The position numbers were made by a program, and so were the translations under genes. A stretch of DNA of 7,395 nt from an uncultured Oscillospiraceae bacterium (lineage in GTDB: Bacteria; Bacillota; Clostridia; Oscillospirales; Oscillospiraceae): NCBI GenBank assembly GCA_905236265.1, contig CAJOOV010000047.1:1-7395 (forward strand). The letters run 5' to 3'. The notes beneath the pieces are model-generated. The model was not told where the DNA came from. It saw nothing but the letters and a program-made list of their open reading frames with translations, and ran no database searches. The stretch's first letter is position 1. Each line of letters begins with the position of its first letter. Below are positions 6,444 through 7,395 of the stretch, piece after piece.

Positions 6444-7250
6444 ATGAAGATACCGAAACTGATTGCATCTGATCTGGACGGCACGCTGGTGGAGGAGGGA
6501 GCGGGAGCGCTTCCTCCGGCGCTGGTGGAGCGGCTGGATCGGCTTCAGGAGCTGGGGATTCCCTTTCTGGTGTCCAGCGGGCGGCAGGCCGCCAGCCTGC
6601 AGACCATCTTCGCTCCCCTGAAGCGCCATCCCCTGATTCTCGCCCTGAACGGCGGGGCACTGTTTCAGGGGGAGAGGCTTCTCTTTCAAGACCCCATCCC
6701 CCAGCGTACAGCGCTGGAAATCGCAGGGACAGCGGCGGCGAGAGAGGGCGTTTACGTCATTTTGGAGACGGCAAGGGAGTGCTGGGTCTACGGCACCCAT
6801 ACCCCGCTGAAGGAGCTGCTGGAGCAGAGGCAGTACCATGTCCGTGTGATTGACGATCTGGGAGCGGTCACCGGGCAGGTCATCAAGGTGGCCTGCTATA
6901 CCCAGAGGGATGCGGATGCCATGGAGCGCTGGGCGCTGGAGAACAGCCCCGACGGCATCAAGGCTGCCCGCTCCGGGGCAACTTGGGTGGATTTCAACGT
7001 GGCGGACAAGGGAAAGGGACTTTCTAAAACCTGTGAGCTGCTGGGCATTGTGCCGGAGGACTGCATGGCATTTGGGGACAACCTGAACGACGCCCCCATG
7101 CTGGACACCGCCGGGAGCGGCTTTGCGGTGCCAGGCAGCATTCTTGCAGGGACCGGGCGTTTCCCTGTCTGCAGCAGCGTGGAGGCAGTGCTGAAAAAAA
7201 TTTGCGATGAAGCGGAAAAAACCCTTGCAATTCATGGCAGGCTGTGGTAA
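6444..7250 (+). CDS. Cof-type HAD-IIB family hydrolase
   Basis: Predicted cytoplasmic Mg-dependent phosphatase of the haloacid dehalogenase superfamily, Cof/YidA-like with a C2B cap; these typically dephosphorylate sugar phosphates, nucleotides or flavin precursors, and the substrate here is not predictable. The 268 residues show motif I DLDGTLV (10-16) with nucleophile Asp10 and acid/base Asp12, motif II VSSGR (43-47), motif III ADKGKGL with Lys189, and motif IV GDNLNDAPML (211-220) with Asp212 and Asp216. The cap domain lies between about 80 and 185. The usual length is 260-290, so it is complete. It follows the ftsK stop by a single base. After motif IV the common AMGNA-type stretch is replaced by FAVPGSI, a mild divergence. 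The TAA stop is also part of a likely promoter for the downstream tRNA. Confidence 0.92.
   Translation: MKIPKLIASDLDGTLVEEGAGALPPALVERLDRLQELGIPFLVSSGRQAASLQTIFAPLKRHPLILALNGGALFQGERLLFQDPIPQRTALEIAGTAAAREGVYVILETARECWVYGTHTPLKELLEQRQYHVRVIDDLGAVTGQVIKVACYTQRDADAMERWALENSPDGIKAARSGATWVDFNVADKGKGLSKTCELLGIVPEDCMAFGDNLNDAPMLDTAGSGFAVPGSILAGTGRFPVCSSVEAVLKKICDEAEKTLAIHGRLW
7194..7221 (+). promoter_or_regulatory. Possible UP-like A-tracts upstream of the tRNA promoter
   Basis: Two A-tracts, 7194-7200 (followed by TTT) and 7216-7221, lie about 20 bases apart immediately upstream of the proposed -35. In a G+C-rich gene end such runs stand out, and their position fits an UP element contacting the RNA polymerase alpha subunit. 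They also encode Lys-Lys and Glu-Lys-Thr, so coding alone could explain them. Confidence 0.35.
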
Positions 7251-7253
7251 TAT
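7225..7253 (+). promoter_or_regulatory. Probable SigA-type promoter for tRNA-Arg
   Basis: TTGCAA (7225-7230), a 17-base spacer, then TAATAT (7248-7253); each hexamer matches the consensus at four of six positions. TATATT (7251-7256) is an alternative -10 with a better match but a 20-base spacer. The predicted transcription start is near 7260, giving a leader of about 25 bases. The first three bases of the -10 are the stop codon of the HAD gene. Confidence 0.55.
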
Positions 7254-7264
7254 ATTTAGGCTGT

Positions 7265-7278
7265 CAGCGGGAACGCTG
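7265..7278 (+). other. Small hairpin in the tRNA-Arg leader
   Basis: CAGCG (7265-7269) and CGCTG (7274-7278) pair perfectly around a GGAA tetraloop of the GNRA type, six bases before the tRNA. There is no T tract, so it is not a terminator. It could affect RNase P processing of the leader or be chance. Confidence 0.4.
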
Positions 7279-7284
7279 GGGTAT

Positions 7285-7358
7285 GCGGCAGTAGCTCAGT
7301 TGGATAGAGTGTTTGGCTACGAACCAAAAGGTCGGGGGTTCGAGTCCCTTCTGCCGTA
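7285..7358 (+). tRNA. tRNA-Arg, anticodon ACG
   Basis: Full cloverleaf of 74 bases: acceptor 7285-7291 with 7351-7357, D arm GCTC/GAGT (7294-7297, 7307-7310), anticodon stem TTTGG/CCAAA (7312-7316, 7324-7328), loop CTACGAA with anticodon ACG at 7319-7321, a five-base variable loop, and T arm 7334-7350 with loop TTCGAGT. The discriminator is A7358. ACG is normally edited by TadA to ICG, reading CGU, CGC and CGA. The first acceptor pair is G1-U72, and the T stem has two G-U pairs at its base. The 3' CCA is not encoded, so a CCA-adding enzyme is needed. It lies 34 bases after the HAD stop and probably has its own promoter as well as read-through from the operon. Confidence 0.95.
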
Positions 7359-7361
7359 TAG

Positions 7362-7394
7362 AAAGCCCTGAATCCGAAAGGATTCAGGGCTTTT
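7362..7394 (+). terminator. Strong intrinsic terminator after tRNA-Arg
   Basis: A perfect 14-bp stem, AAAGCCCTGAATCC (7362-7375) with GGATTCAGGGCTTT (7380-7393), is capped by a GAAA tetraloop and ends in TTTT (7391-7394) at the window edge. It begins three bases after the tRNA discriminator. It is the only terminator seen in the window, so it probably ends both the tRNA transcript and any read-through from the upstream genes. Confidence 0.92.
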
Positions 7395-7395
7395 C

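Noticed and set aside
7285..7395. tRNA-Arg 3' end as an integration (att) site for a mobile element
   Set aside because: tRNA-Arg genes are common integration targets, but no integrase, direct repeat or foreign sequence is visible, and a terminator follows immediately.

Overview
This G+C-rich window (about 60% by eye) comes from a bacterial chromosome. It reads as housekeeping sequence from a Clostridia-type Firmicute, most plausibly a high-GC member of the Oscillospiraceae. The support is strong AGGAGG-type ribosome binding sites, a Sua5-type (long) threonylcarbamoyl-AMP synthase, a type 1 M18 aminopeptidase and an FtsK/SpoIIIE translocase with a short multi-TM anchor. The taxonomic call is inference from protein character and gene order; no rRNA or marker search was possible.

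Layout, all on the + strand and tightly packed. 1-636: 3' part of a Sua5/YwlC tRNA t6A-pathway gene. 633-1238: dephospho-CoA kinase (coaE), starting with a GTG that overlaps the previous stop. 1239-2627: M18 aminopeptidase (apeA-like). No stop codon separates coaE from apeA, so 633-2627 is a single 664-codon reading frame with a strong internal ribosome binding site before the aminopeptidase start. 2686-3543: undecaprenyl-diphosphate phosphatase (uppP/bacA). 3599-6442: FtsK/SpoIIIE DNA translocase. 6444-7250: Cof-type HAD hydrolase, one base after the ftsK stop. 7285-7358: tRNA-Arg(ACG), followed within three bases by a strong intrinsic terminator at 7362-7394. No gap between genes exceeds 58 bases.

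The genes look co-transcribed: there is an overlap, a fused frame, a 1-base junction, and no terminator until the end of the window. They serve unrelated core tasks (tRNA modification, CoA synthesis, peptide turnover, lipid-carrier recycling for the cell wall, chromosome segregation), so the linkage looks like a housekeeping cluster rather than one pathway. The tRNA appears to have its own promoter, whose -10 hexamer includes the stop codon of the HAD gene.

I found no mobile element, CRISPR array, defence system or obviously new system. The points most worth checking are the coaE-apeA in-frame fusion, the promoter and processing arrangement of the tRNA, and a repetitive Gln-Glu-rich linker in FtsK.
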